From a virus, in the IMG/VR virus record IMGVR_UViG_3300035099_000047, positions 1 to 64,000 of that record: a DNA stretch of 64,000 bases; one strand, 5' to 3'. The notes under the pieces are model-generated. The model worked only from the letters and a program-made list of their open reading frames with translations, searched no databases and was not told the origin of the DNA. Both the position numbers and the translations under genes were made by a program. Within the stretch, counting starts at the first letter, position 1. Each line of letters starts with the position of its first letter. Shown here piece after piece: positions 56,572-63,823 of this stretch.

Positions 56572-57243
56572 CTATTGCCCGAGTAATGCATTTGGTTTCA
56601 CCGGTCGGAACATCCACTGTTCGCTTGTAGTAACATGGTTTTTTCGCACAAATTTAGCCACGTATCTCTCGGAATCCGCATAGGGAAAACTTTCAGCTAG
56701 CCGTACCACGTAGCCCTCTGCTCCTGTTGGGGGTCCACCAGGCGATTCAAAGGATGGAAAGATGCTTGTTCCCCTCCAACTCTCGTGGAACTTTGCATCC
56801 CAAATGCCATTGTAAAGTACCGGCACGGTTTGAATGCCTAACAGTTCGCACAACTCTGCGGTTTCTTTCCAAGACAAACATTTGTTCTGTTCGTCATAGA
56901 TGCCAAAAGCAAAGAAATAGGTGGGCAGGTTGGTGTAGAAAATAGAGTGGTATGCATAGAGGTTTTCCCCACAAACCCTGTAACCAGCAGGGATATTATA
57001 GGCCCATTCAGAGGCAAATGCCTTCATCCAGGAACGGGAAGGGTGTGAGCCACTATCTAAGGAGCGGGCGTGAATCCAACCGTCTGGATAGACGGTGGTG
57101 CATTCTCCATCCAGCTTCTCTGTGATGACAACCTCTTTATCTTCAAAAACGGCAACGGCACAGTCGCTCCACCGCAAGTCGTCGCTGGAAATCAACTGCG
57201 ACCATGGCAAATGATGGGTGCGAGGGTATTTAGTCCTTTGCAT
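56572..57243 (-). CDS. RNA ligase (Rnl2-type)
   Basis: Start MQRTKYPRTHHLPWSQLISS, 223 residues. Nucleotidyltransferase motif I VITEKLDGECTTVY has the adenylated Lys in KLDGE. RVCGENLYAYHSIFY is motif III-like. TGAEGYVVRL (EGxV) is motif IV, and VAKFVRKNH supplies motif V lysines. Repairs broken RNA, typically tRNA cut by host defence. First gene after the 57307 promoter. Confidence 0.85.
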   Translation of the reverse strand: MQRTKYPRTHHLPWSQLISSDDLRWSDCAVAVFEDKEVVITEKLDGECTTVYPDGWIHARSLDSGSHPSRSWMKAFASEWAYNIPAGYRVCGENLYAYHSIFYTNLPTYFFAFGIYDEQNKCLSWKETAELCELLGIQTVPVLYNGIWDAKFHESWRGTSIFPSFESPGGPPTGAEGYVVRLAESFPYADSERYVAKFVRKNHVTTSEQWMFRPVKPNALLGQ

Positions 57244-57306
57244 GGTACACCTCAAACACATCGAATTTAGCCGTCATTGGTCTTGCTTTTCCCTCACAAC
57301 ACCGTT

Positions 57307-57335
57307 ATTATACGGTTTCTTGCGTTGCAGGTCAA
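57307..57335 (-). promoter_or_regulatory. Sigma-70-type promoter (RNA ligase operon)
   Basis: TTGACC, 17 bases, TATAAT, followed by AACGGTGT. Shares the AAACCG-TATAATAA core with those at 59055 and 62030. Confidence 0.88.
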
Positions 57336-57355
57336 TAGGAAAACTGAAAAATTCC

Positions 57356-57643
57356 TCACGAAGTTTGAGAATTTGCCTTGGCCATGATGCGAATGAAGAC
57401 CTTGCGCTGTTTGGGGGTCATGCGATCTATGCCATAGATGGACATCAAAAAATTACGTTCCCAGTCGTTCAACCGGTTACTTTCAATTACAGCCACAATC
57501 CTTGCATCCAAGCTCATCCTCCCTGCCGAACCAGAAGAAGGGCTATTAGGGTTGTCAGTAATTTGAACAGGACCGCCGATACCCTGCCCGTATGGGCCAA
57601 TTTTATACCTCACTGTTGAATCTCCTTTTTTAACAACAATCAC
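57356..57643 (-). CDS. Hypothetical protein (95 aa)
   Basis: A strand-turn start (VKKGDSTVRYKIGPYGQGIG), Pro/Ser linker and a helical end (LNDWERNFLMSIYGIDRMTP then KQRKVFIRIM). The end looks like a small DNA- or RNA-binding module. It ends just upstream of the RNA ligase promoter. Unknown. Confidence 0.55.
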   Translation of the reverse strand: MIVVKKGDSTVRYKIGPYGQGIGGPVQITDNPNSPSSGSAGRMSLDARIVAVIESNRLNDWERNFLMSIYGIDRMTPKQRKVFIRIMAKANSQTS

Positions 57644-57774
57644 AAAATGGGGGCAGCCGCACTGCTTTAGGCCCCTATCCTCCTATTCAACGTCCTGTAT
57701 CCAAAAAGGCAGGGTTGGACTTACTGCATGTCAGGCTAGTAGGGTTGCTGACGGTTGCCAATCCTGACACCATC

Positions 57775-58818
57775 CTACAAAGCCACTTCCAAATTAGCAA
57801 ACTTGCAAGCCATTGCCAAGGCTCGCTTTTTCATATCCCGGCCGGGCCCAAACATCGTCACATTGAAGCGGGCTTCCGCTTTTTGCTGTCGTGTGGCCCC
57901 CCTGCGGGGAAGGTGGTCGATGTGTTCAACCACGGCGTTGTAAGCAGCCCAGCAAGTGTTCTCCATGCCTTCTAGCGTGTTCCGCTCATTGTGATAACAA
58001 CTGGCAATGGCTAACCGTGTGTCGGCCAATCGCTCAGCCCGCAGCTCACTGTAGTCCGGATCTCGGGGGTCCAACTCCGGGCACATCAGGTTCAAGTAAT
58101 CCCGCCACTCCTGAGCAGTCAGCTTACGCTGAGCCAACTGCTTGCCGATTTCAGCGTACTGAGCAAATTGATTGCTAGCCACCCCAAGAATGTTGCGGGC
58201 TTGGGACAATTTGCTCTCAATGTTACCCATATGCCGAACACTCAATTCCTTGACAGTACCACTCCCCACTGCTAATGCATAAGTGTTGGCGCACACAACA
58301 CGGACCGCCGTTGGCCCGAACCGAATCGCCTCTGAACCATCGTGGCTCAAGCTCAACAGAATGTAGGGCAGAATGTGATCGCCTTTGACCACTTCCTGCA
58401 CTCCTGGCATGCGAGCCAACATGCAAACCTTGCGACCACCGTACAAGCTGAAAGCGCTCTCGTACAACATCTCGTGGTTTTCCACAAGCTTGTCCAGGAA
58501 TGCGAAAGCCTCTTGGTTCTGCACCACCTTGTAATTGTTGGTAACCAGGCCCATCAGGGCATTGGTGTCCTGACGCACGTTGGCTTTGAAGCCCTCTTGG
58601 TAGTGCCAAATGGTCTTGACCTCGTCCGGGCTAACCGGCACCTCCTCCCCAACGGCAACAGGCCGTTGGACGATTAACCAATCCAGCCCACCTTCCTTGA
58701 GACACTCCAGACTGGTCATGGGGTGGTCAAACACCTTGCCCAAGCCATGCCATGCCGGCTCCATGGCAAACACTGCCTCAGCAAACCCATCCTCTCGAAT
58801 CGTGATCTCGTGACTCAT
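57775..58818 (-). CDS. DUF932 phage/plasmid-like protein (TIGR03299-type)
   Basis: A 347-residue protein with the family landmarks PAWHGLGKVFDHP near the start, VTNNYKVVQNQEAFAFLDKL in the middle, VRVVCANTYALAVGSG, and ENTCWAAYNAVVEHIDHL near the end. This is the DUF932 family, common on phages and plasmids; its biochemical role is not established. Its start overlaps the stop of the 58815 gene. Confidence 0.88.
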   Translation of the reverse strand: MSHEITIREDGFAEAVFAMEPAWHGLGKVFDHPMTSLECLKEGGLDWLIVQRPVAVGEEVPVSPDEVKTIWHYQEGFKANVRQDTNALMGLVTNNYKVVQNQEAFAFLDKLVENHEMLYESAFSLYGGRKVCMLARMPGVQEVVKGDHILPYILLSLSHDGSEAIRFGPTAVRVVCANTYALAVGSGTVKELSVRHMGNIESKLSQARNILGVASNQFAQYAEIGKQLAQRKLTAQEWRDYLNLMCPELDPRDPDYSELRAERLADTRLAIASCYHNERNTLEGMENTCWAAYNAVVEHIDHLPRRGATRQQKAEARFNVTMFGPGRDMKKRALAMACKFANLEVAL

Positions 58819-59030
58819 ACTCGGTTCTCCTCATTGTCACTCGCTATAGTGATCTCAACCGCTGGATTGCCAGCCAATACCAAGCCTCGTTGAGGATCAT
58901 CGCCCAATGGATGAACGGAACAGGGATTCATCACCCCCATATCGTGTAACAGGGCCCCAACACCAGAGGCCAACACCTCGCTCTCTAGTTCCAGCCCACT
59001 CGGGTAGACAAATGTCACCTTGAACCTCAT
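58815..59030 (-). CDS. Hypothetical protein (71 aa)
   Basis: MRFKVTFVYPSGLELESEVL, a strand-hairpin start, then a short helix and strands; probably a small all-beta partner of the DUF932 gene it overlaps. Good GGAGC site. Led by the 59055 promoter. Confidence 0.6.
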   Translation of the reverse strand: MRFKVTFVYPSGLELESEVLASGVGALLHDMGVMNPCSVHPLGDDPQRGLVLAGNPAVEITIASDNEENRV

Positions 59031-59054
59031 TGTGTTGCTCCTTACACCACCTTT

Positions 59055-59083
59055 ATTATACGGTTTCTGTGCTTGCAAGTCAA
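59055..59083 (-). promoter_or_regulatory. Sigma-70-type promoter (DUF932 operon)
   Basis: TTGACT, 17 bases, TATAAT, with AAACCG before the -10 and AT-rich sequence upstream (TTATTTTCAGGAAT). Confidence 0.88.
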
Positions 59084-59157
59084 CAAAAAACTGGTAATTC
59101 CTGAAAATAATTCCAGGATAGGTCAAAAACCCCCTTTCAGGTTTTGGATCAACCTGT

Positions 59158-59421
59158 TCATTTGACTAATCGCTCATCCGGGGGTATCCGATACCACTCA
59201 GAAGCATATCGCAGAATGAATACTATCCACCTTGCAATATTATCAGGATCCTCTTCTACCGTTCCGTTTCTGCGCCATTTGGCGATCCGCTCATCGAGGT
59301 ATGCAGCAACCTTCTTCATGGCTGCCTTGGTTTTGTCACTCACTTCACCAGCGGGTTCGATGTAAGGCATGAGAAATGGTCCTTGACTACTGTGCCAAAA
59401 TACAACTAAACAACGAGCCAT
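59158..59421 (-). CDS. Hypothetical protein (87 aa)
   Basis: ATG 59421 overlaps the stop before it by one base (TGATG). MARCLVVFWHSSQGPFLMPY, then a helix (KAAMKKVAAYLDERIAKWRR) and the Trp/Tyr-rich end. Unknown; ends just before the DUF932 promoter. Confidence 0.55.
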   Translation of the reverse strand: MARCLVVFWHSSQGPFLMPYIEPAGEVSDKTKAAMKKVAAYLDERIAKWRRNGTVEEDPDNIARWIVFILRYASEWYRIPPDERLVK

Positions 59422-59672
59422 CAAACTTTCGCTGGAACTTGCTTCCATTGCCTTACCATTTCGGGGGTCCACCAACCATGCCCCCTGGGCCTATGGTCCG
59501 GCAACGGGTACGCCTCCCCAACCTCTATCTCCAGGATGACACTCCGTTGAGTCCTTTTGCCCCAATCCGCCGCCGACTGGTAGAATCTCCAAAACCTCAC
59601 AGGGGGTAAAATACAGCCTGTGGAAACATACCTAGCTAACTTCGCGGGGGTGGTCACATGATACCCTACCAT
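59421..59672 (-). CDS. ADP-ribosyltransferase-like small protein (83 aa)
   Basis: MVGYHVTTPAKLARYVSTGC, later PPVRFWR, VILEIEVGEAYPLPDHR and GWWTPEMVRQW. The order 'yH.T...k...i...G.i.pP', then a strand with 'i.l.v', then 'lpD....wtp..v' is seen in unassigned phage proteins and recalls small ADP-ribosyltransferase-fold domains (H-x-T-x8-G). The call is tentative. Good GGGAAGAGG site. Confidence 0.4.
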   Translation of the reverse strand: MVGYHVTTPAKLARYVSTGCILPPVRFWRFYQSAADWGKRTQRSVILEIEVGEAYPLPDHRPRGHGWWTPEMVRQWKQVPAKV

Positions 59673-59853
59673 TTTCCTCTTCCCTAAAGAATCTGACCAA
59701 TGCCCGCAAAAAAGCGTCTTGCACCTCCTTGGAACATGAATCAACCAACATGTGGTCCAGAAACAGCGGGATAAGATAGTCGCCCCGCCTTTCGATCTTG
59801 GACAGCTTGGACACTTCCCTATCGAACACCAAGCTCAGTACATTCCAATCCAT
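59632..59853 (-). CDS. Hypothetical helical protein (73 aa)
   Basis: MDWNVLSLVFDREVSKLSKI..., then LFLDHMLVDSCSKEVQDAFL; mostly helical with an acidic end. Overlaps the next gene by 41 bases. AAAGGAG site. Unknown. Confidence 0.5.
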   Translation of the reverse strand: MDWNVLSLVFDREVSKLSKIERRGDYLIPLFLDHMLVDSCSKEVQDAFLRALVRFFREEENGRVSCDHPREVS

Positions 59854-59879
59854 AGCAGTCTCCTTTCATTCACTGCCTT

Positions 59880-60158
59880 TCAACATCGTGCGCGATGCAG
59901 CAGACGACGGAATTGGATTTCTTGTTCGAGAGCGGTGAACACGTCCGCGACCAAGCGAATCATTATGTTGGCGCGTCCATCCAGCAATCGGGTGACGAAC
60001 CCCTTGCTTCTTCCCATCCGCCGGGCAAGCTCCGCGCGGGTGACACCTTCCCTCTCCATGACTTCACAAATCAACTCGGTCAATTCAAGCATCGCCCGCT
60101 CTCGGTTGAATCCCCGCTTTCCCATCTCGGTTGAAACAACCTTTTTAACAAACGTCAT
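59880..60158 (-). CDS. XRE-type helix-turn-helix regulator (92 aa)
   Basis: Residues 35-70 (MEREGVTRAELARRMGRSKG then FVTRLLDGRANI) are a classic lambda-Cro/XRE helix-turn-helix. The rest flanks it with helices. It could repress early phage genes or be the antitoxin-like member of a pair with its overlapping neighbour. No operator identified. Confidence 0.85.
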   Translation of the reverse strand: MTFVKKVVSTEMGKRGFNRERAMLELTELICEVMEREGVTRAELARRMGRSKGFVTRLLDGRANIMIRLVADVFTALEQEIQFRRLLHRARC

Positions 60159-60373
60159 AATACATCCTCCGTCACGGTCTGATTGGATGCCGCCTTCGCT
60201 TTCAAAACAGCGGCTACGGGATCAAGATCATAAAATACTTGGCCTGGCATCCCGGGGGACTTGTATGCCATAAATACTCCGTTCTTACCCCCAAGGTACC
60301 TTCTGACCACATCAACGGCCCCAGACCGAAGCGACTCCCACGCTTCATGCTTCCGCTCTTGTTCGTCACTCAT
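60155..60373 (-). CDS. Hypothetical protein next to HTH gene (72 aa)
   Basis: MSDEQERKHEAWESLRSGAV..., a helix then short strands (FMAYKSPGMPGQVFYDLD). It overlaps the HTH gene start (ATGA), so the two are co-translated. No toxin motif seen. Confidence 0.55.
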   Translation of the reverse strand: MSDEQERKHEAWESLRSGAVDVVRRYLGGKNGVFMAYKSPGMPGQVFYDLDPVAAVLKAKAASNQTVTEDVL

Positions 60374-60406
60374 TATTGTGCTCCTTTACTAATCTTCACC
60401 ATTCCC

Positions 60407-60430
60407 ACCCCTGCCGCAGCAGAGGTGGAG
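60407..60430 (-). terminator. Intercistronic GC hairpin A
   Basis: A 10-bp stem (one G-U) with a 4-base loop just after the stop of the 60440 gene. No U run; more likely an RNA-stabilising or attenuating hairpin than a full terminator. Related to hairpins B and C. Confidence 0.6.
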
Positions 60431-60439
60431 GGGAGGTAG

Positions 60440-60826
60440 TTAGGTCTTCGGGGTCTTTTGTAGGACGACACTCAATTCTGGCTCCGCACCACCAAAGGCG
60501 GTGCGGACCATCTCCGGCTCGCCGTTAATGGCGGCGAGCCTGTCGAGGTCCCCATCAATGGGGACCTCGATGAGGTCTGGCCTGGGCAAGTGCTCTGTCC
60601 CGCGCTTCGCGCCCAGAAACGCGGGGGGAATATCGGACTTTCCGGAGGCCCAGAGTTCGAGGGCCTCGAGGATGCCCGCGGTATAGCGGACATCGCCCCA
60701 ATAGCCCCTGAACTGTTCCGCTCGCTCTACATCGTCGGCGAGCGCCGCCAAGCACAACTTGCGGGCTAGCTTGTAGCCCGGCATGGCCCGACGGCCGCAC
60801 TGGTGTTCGCCCCAGTAGGTCAACAT
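60440..60826 (-). CDS. Hypothetical protein (128 aa), high GC
   Basis: MLTYWGEHQCGRRAMPGYKL..., Ala/Leu-rich helical first half and a Pro/Glu-rich second half. GC content and codon choice differ from the 13-50 kb genes and resemble the 61.3 kb gene, suggesting separate origin. AAGGAG site. Unknown function. Confidence 0.55.
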   Translation of the reverse strand: MLTYWGEHQCGRRAMPGYKLARKLCLAALADDVERAEQFRGYWGDVRYTAGILEALELWASGKSDIPPAFLGAKRGTEHLPRPDLIEVPIDGDLDRLAAINGEPEMVRTAFGGAEPELSVVLQKTPKT

Positions 60827-60924
60827 GTTTTTTCTCCTTGCTTTCCCGGCCTGTTCTCCGGCCAGGTCCGAGTTGCCAGCACCATGCCGGTCCGACTATC
60901 CAAAAAACACCCGAGTAGGCTCAT
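60820..60924 (-). CDS. Small protein (34 aa)
   Basis: ATG 60924 overlaps the ring nuclease stop (ATGA); MSLLGCFLDSRTGMVLATRT then WPENRPGKQG. Its stop overlaps the next ATG. The double overlap supports a real gene. No function can be assigned. Confidence 0.55.
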   Translation of the reverse strand: MSLLGCFLDSRTGMVLATRTWPENRPGKQGEKTC

Positions 60925-61250
60925 GGTGAGGTCCTCCACGTTATCACATACCAGTCAACCCAGGCCTCCCAGCTTCCGAAAGTAGCTCCTTCTGGGAGCC
61001 GCAGGCCCCTATACTGCCCAACCAGGGCTGGGCAATTCGGGGCCAAAGTAACAGAGACCCACCGAGGCTCAACGGGGACCCCGAGCAGGTTGGAGAAGAT
61101 CGCCGCCGTGTCAGCATGGCCGACTGCGGACTCAACACCCTTGCTGCGGCACATGGCCGCAGCCTCGCCAGCGCTGATGACCCGGACTTCTAAATTCCCC
61201 AAGGGGGAATCCGGGAGCATGTTCAGCGAAATCGCATTTAGCAACAACAT
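60921..61250 (-). CDS. acrIII-1: AcrIII-1 family viral ring nuclease (DUF1874)
   Basis: Start at ATG 61250 (MLLLNAISLNMLPDSPLG), 109 residues. The family motif with the catalytic His is clear: VESAVGHADTAAIFSNLLG. After it come strands and the conserved GLRLPEGATF. Compared from memory with the archaeal virus prototype (NAFSINML, SIGHDST, RLEEGK) the order and spacing agree. Members cleave cyclic tetra-adenylate and so switch off type III CRISPR immunity. The host or its competitors would thus carry type III CRISPR. It is not next to cas genes, so an anti-CRISPR rather than a host regulator. Confidence 0.85.
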   Translation of the reverse strand: MLLLNAISLNMLPDSPLGNLEVRVISAGEAAAMCRSKGVESAVGHADTAAIFSNLLGVPVEPRWVSVTLAPNCPALVGQYRGLRLPEGATFGSWEAWVDWYVITWRTSP

Positions 61251-61270
61251 TTTCGGCTTCTTAAGATGCT

Positions 61271-61319
61271 TGACTGCCACCACCCCGCTTCTCTCGGCGA
61301 GAGGGGCGGGGGGCAGTCA
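61271..61319 (-). terminator. Intercistronic GC hairpin B
   Basis: A long stem (TGACTGCC/GGCAGTCA outside, a 13-bp pair inside, 3-base loop) between the 61333 gene and the ring nuclease start. It could limit expression of the downstream ring nuclease. Confidence 0.7.
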
Positions 61320-61332
61320 CTACTCCTCCTCC

Positions 61333-61551
61333 TCAACCGCCCTCATTGGTCACTTGCGGCGCTTTGCGCCGGGAGATTTGGATGATACGCGGTTCGGCGC
61401 CACCGCACAGCACCCAATTGTGCACGTCGAACCACGTCTTCTCTAGCCGGATTCTTTCATGCTCTAGCCTGTCAAATACCGGCTGTGCGATGGCCCTGCG
61501 CGCTAGACAGCGCGCCCGCAGGTCTTCGCCCTTGATGTCGTTGTTGGTCAT
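61333..61551 (-). CDS. Hypothetical protein (72 aa), high GC
   Basis: Start MTNNDIKGEDLRARCLARRA behind GGAGAG. Basic and helical (RLEHERIRLEKTWFDVHNWV). Sits between hairpins B and C. Unknown. Confidence 0.55.
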   Translation of the reverse strand: MTNNDIKGEDLRARCLARRAIAQPVFDRLEHERIRLEKTWFDVHNWVLCGGAEPRIIQISRRKAPQVTNEGG

Positions 61552-61611
61552 GGGTTCTCTCCTTTTTTGCTTTTTTGTCCTGTAGACACACGGCTTCAAC
61601 CGCTGGCCTAT

Positions 61612-61663
61612 TGACTGCCCTCACCCCGCCCCTGCTGCAAGAGTGGCGGAGGGGAGGCGGTCA
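61612..61663 (-). terminator. Intercistronic GC hairpin C
   Basis: Arms TGACTGCC/GGCGGTCA enclosing CCCCGCC/GGCGGxGGGG; ten bases after the stop of the 61674 gene. Same design as hairpin B. Confidence 0.65.
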
Positions 61664-61673
61664 CTCACCAACC

Positions 61674-61997
61674 CTACAGCTTGCCATTCTTTGCCACAAC
61701 CCGCACATTGGTTTGTGACTTGGTGGAAGTGTGGGCAGCAACCAGCTGGTAGTTAGGTTCCAGCTTTTCACAGATGGCCTTGTAATCCACCCTAACTGCG
61801 TCAAAGGTGGAAACCGTAGCCCGAAACAACTCCCCCTCCACCGCCTTCTCCCCCGATTCCTTGAGCAACTGTTTGAGGCATTCTTCCCGCTTGGAAAGCT
61901 CCGCCTTTTGGGCCAGCAATAACCCCAACTCGTCCACCACCACCCCCAAATCCACCCCCCGCTCAACTCCCCGATCCAACTCAGCAATCGCAATCAT
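61674..61997 (-). CDS. Hypothetical coiled-coil/alpha-beta protein (107 aa)
   Basis: MIAIAELDRGVERGVDLGVV, a heptad-like helix (LAQKAELSKREECLKQLLKE), then FRATVSTFDAVRVDYKAICE and strands. The shape (helix followed by a small alpha/beta domain with FxATVs....vDyKa) is one I recall from phage accessory genes near DUF932. GGAGGGAT site; led by the 62030 promoter. Confidence 0.6.
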   Translation of the reverse strand: MIAIAELDRGVERGVDLGVVVDELGLLLAQKAELSKREECLKQLLKESGEKAVEGELFRATVSTFDAVRVDYKAICEKLEPNYQLVAAHTSTKSQTNVRVVAKNGKL

Positions 61998-62029
61998 CTC
62001 ATCCCTCCTTTTTTCCTCACGACACCTTT

Positions 62030-62058
62030 ATTATACGGTTTTCAGTTCATCAGGTCAA
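62030..62058 (-). promoter_or_regulatory. Sigma-70-type promoter
   Basis: TTGACC, 17 bases, TATAAT on the minus strand, with AAAACCG before the -10. Drives the 61674 gene and the ring nuclease operon. Confidence 0.88.
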
Positions 62059-62084
62059 CACCCAAAATGGGTATTTTCTGAAAA

Positions 62085-63536
62085 TTATTTGAAGATTTCT
62101 GGCTGGTTCAACGCCAACCGAACCAACTGGGAACCCAAGTCAGCCAATGCATCGTAATACTTTTGACTCAGGTGATCACTCTCGTAGTGGTGAGCGAACT
62201 CATGAATGAGTAAACTGTTTAACTCATTGCTGATGCCCTGATCGAAAAATCTGTGCCCAAGACGCCCCAGGTTGAATGTCAAATGGCCGTTGCCATAGGT
62301 TGCCCCATAAGGCCAAGCCACCTCAGAGGCTATGTCCACACAAACCTCTTGACCGAGCAACTCGTGGGCAATTCGCTTGGTATAGGCAGCGACCCCTCGC
62401 ATCCCACTAGTCCACCTGTTTTCTGGTAATAGCTTGAGTGGAGTACCATTGGGAGAGTAGGGCTTGGGGCTGGGTGTAACCTTGCCGGCCGGAGGAATTA
62501 GTCCAGCCTGTTTAATGTTTTGCCACTCCGCCCCAGTCAAGCTCCTTCCATACACAACTGGGCGACCTTCAGCCTGGCTGCGCTTGTTGGCTTCAGGGTC
62601 CGTAGGATCAAAAGCAACTGCATTTTCCCCAAATCGCAAAGTCACGGCAGTCTTGAGCGCTTTGGGGTCTACCCGCTTATCCCCACAAGCTTCCCGCACC
62701 CAAGTTTGAGAGGCATCCGAGTCCGTGATCAAATGGTGAGTAGCATTCAACACAGCCACCCTGATAGCTTGCAAATAGCTAGGGGTGACGTTATCACGGT
62801 CCATGTTGAGAGGCACCTTTTGTTGCACATCCACATGGAAACGGTCTCCGGTCTCCACCACTGGAATGCCCATTTCGTACAAAGAGGCTTTCTCACCAAG
62901 CTTTGGTTCATACACATTTACCACGGTCTTGCGAACTGTGGGCTTCATCACCCCATCCCCGCTTGCGACCACAGTAGGCAAAGCAGCCTCAAAGCTGGTC
63001 ACTGCCTTGGGTCGCTCCAGCTGGACCCCGTTGATCGTGGTAGCAATCCTAACCGGAGCGATCAGATGTTGTGCCGATCGAATGATCTCTTCCACTTCCG
63101 ACTTGGTCAGAGGCATTACCACCTCAAACCAGCTGCCTGAAGCTCTGCAACAATTGGAGACCAACCGGGTGCCCTTCTCAGTGAACTCCACCGTACCCTT
63201 GGTGGTTTCCAACCGAGCGGACTTGGCCAACGCCAACACCAGCTTCTCCCCAATGTTGAAGCGGCCTCGCTGTTGAGCATTGGTCTTCTTACGACTCTCT
63301 GCAAACAGCGTGTAAGCGTCCCGTAGGTCATTGAACCCATTGGGATCGTCGTCTTCAATTGCAATCACGGCATGCTTATGGCTACCTGCGACCATTTGTG
63401 CTGTCACGTCCACTTGAGTCACATTCTGATCCCAGGCATTTTGCAACAGTTCGTACAGCACAAATGCCTTGGGGCGGCTGGCTACCAGCTTGGCTAGCCC
63501 TACCTTATCTACTATCAACCAATTGTTCACTCCCAT
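62085..63536 (-). CDS. GHKL ATPase fused to HExxH metalloprotease-like C-terminus
   Basis: A 483-residue protein. The N-terminal half is a GHKL (HSP90/MutL/histidine kinase) ATP-binding domain: VLYELLQNAWDQNVTQVDV (E-x3-N), VIAIEDDDPNGF (D-x-G-like) and GRFNIGEKLVLAL. The C-terminal 100 residues end in LLIHEFAHHYESDHLSQKYY, a HExxH zinc site with a third His at the spacing used by metzincins. I know the two domains separately; together they suggest an ATP-gated protease or effector made early in infection. Catalysis is not proven. Confidence 0.75.
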   Translation of the reverse strand: MGVNNWLIVDKVGLAKLVASRPKAFVLYELLQNAWDQNVTQVDVTAQMVAGSHKHAVIAIEDDDPNGFNDLRDAYTLFAESRKKTNAQQRGRFNIGEKLVLALAKSARLETTKGTVEFTEKGTRLVSNCCRASGSWFEVVMPLTKSEVEEIIRSAQHLIAPVRIATTINGVQLERPKAVTSFEAALPTVVASGDGVMKPTVRKTVVNVYEPKLGEKASLYEMGIPVVETGDRFHVDVQQKVPLNMDRDNVTPSYLQAIRVAVLNATHHLITDSDASQTWVREACGDKRVDPKALKTAVTLRFGENAVAFDPTDPEANKRSQAEGRPVVYGRSLTGAEWQNIKQAGLIPPAGKVTPSPKPYSPNGTPLKLLPENRWTSGMRGVAAYTKRIAHELLGQEVCVDIASEVAWPYGATYGNGHLTFNLGRLGHRFFDQGISNELNSLLIHEFAHHYESDHLSQKYYDALADLGSQLVRLALNQPEIFK

Positions 63537-63560
63537 CTCCTTTTGCCTTACAACAACGTT

Positions 63561-63589
63561 ATTATACTATATCGGCTAATTGAGGTCAA
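63561..63589 (-). promoter_or_regulatory. Sigma-70-type promoter
   Basis: TTGACC, 17 bases, TATAAT on the minus strand, just upstream of the GHKL-protease gene. Confidence 0.88.
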
Positions 63590-63619
63590 GGGCTTTCCTC
63601 AAAAATCCTGAAAATAATC

Positions 63620-63823
63620 TCAACTCAACTCATGCCGCCTCAGTGCATCCCGAAGTGCCCACCCCTCCAATTCCATAATCTCCTTCAAAAACGGTTCGGA
63701 TCGCCTCAATCCTCTCAAGTCCTCCTCAGCCTCTCCCCTGGTATCGTAAGGTCCCATGTCAGGATCGGATAGATACTCCACAATCCACCAACCATCCGAT
63801 CGCTTCTCTAGTCTACCGTTCAT
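63620..63823 (-). CDS. Hypothetical protein (67 aa)
   Basis: MNGRLEKRSDGWWIVEYLSD then a helix (TRGEAEEDLRGLRRSEP). A beta-hairpin plus helix with 'GWWIV..l.d...GPYdTr.eAe.d..gl' is a frequent small phage domain. ATGA overlap with the next gene. Confidence 0.65.
   Translation of the reverse strand: MNGRLEKRSDGWWIVEYLSDPDMGPYDTRGEAEEDLRGLRRSEPFLKEIMELEGWALRDALRRHELS

Noticed and set aside
61661-61993. Minus-strand frame WIGELSGGWIWGWWWTSW... overlapping the 61674 gene
   Set aside because: Trp/Ser/Arg-rich shadow of the better frame, which starts behind GGAGGGAT and has a coherent coiled coil.
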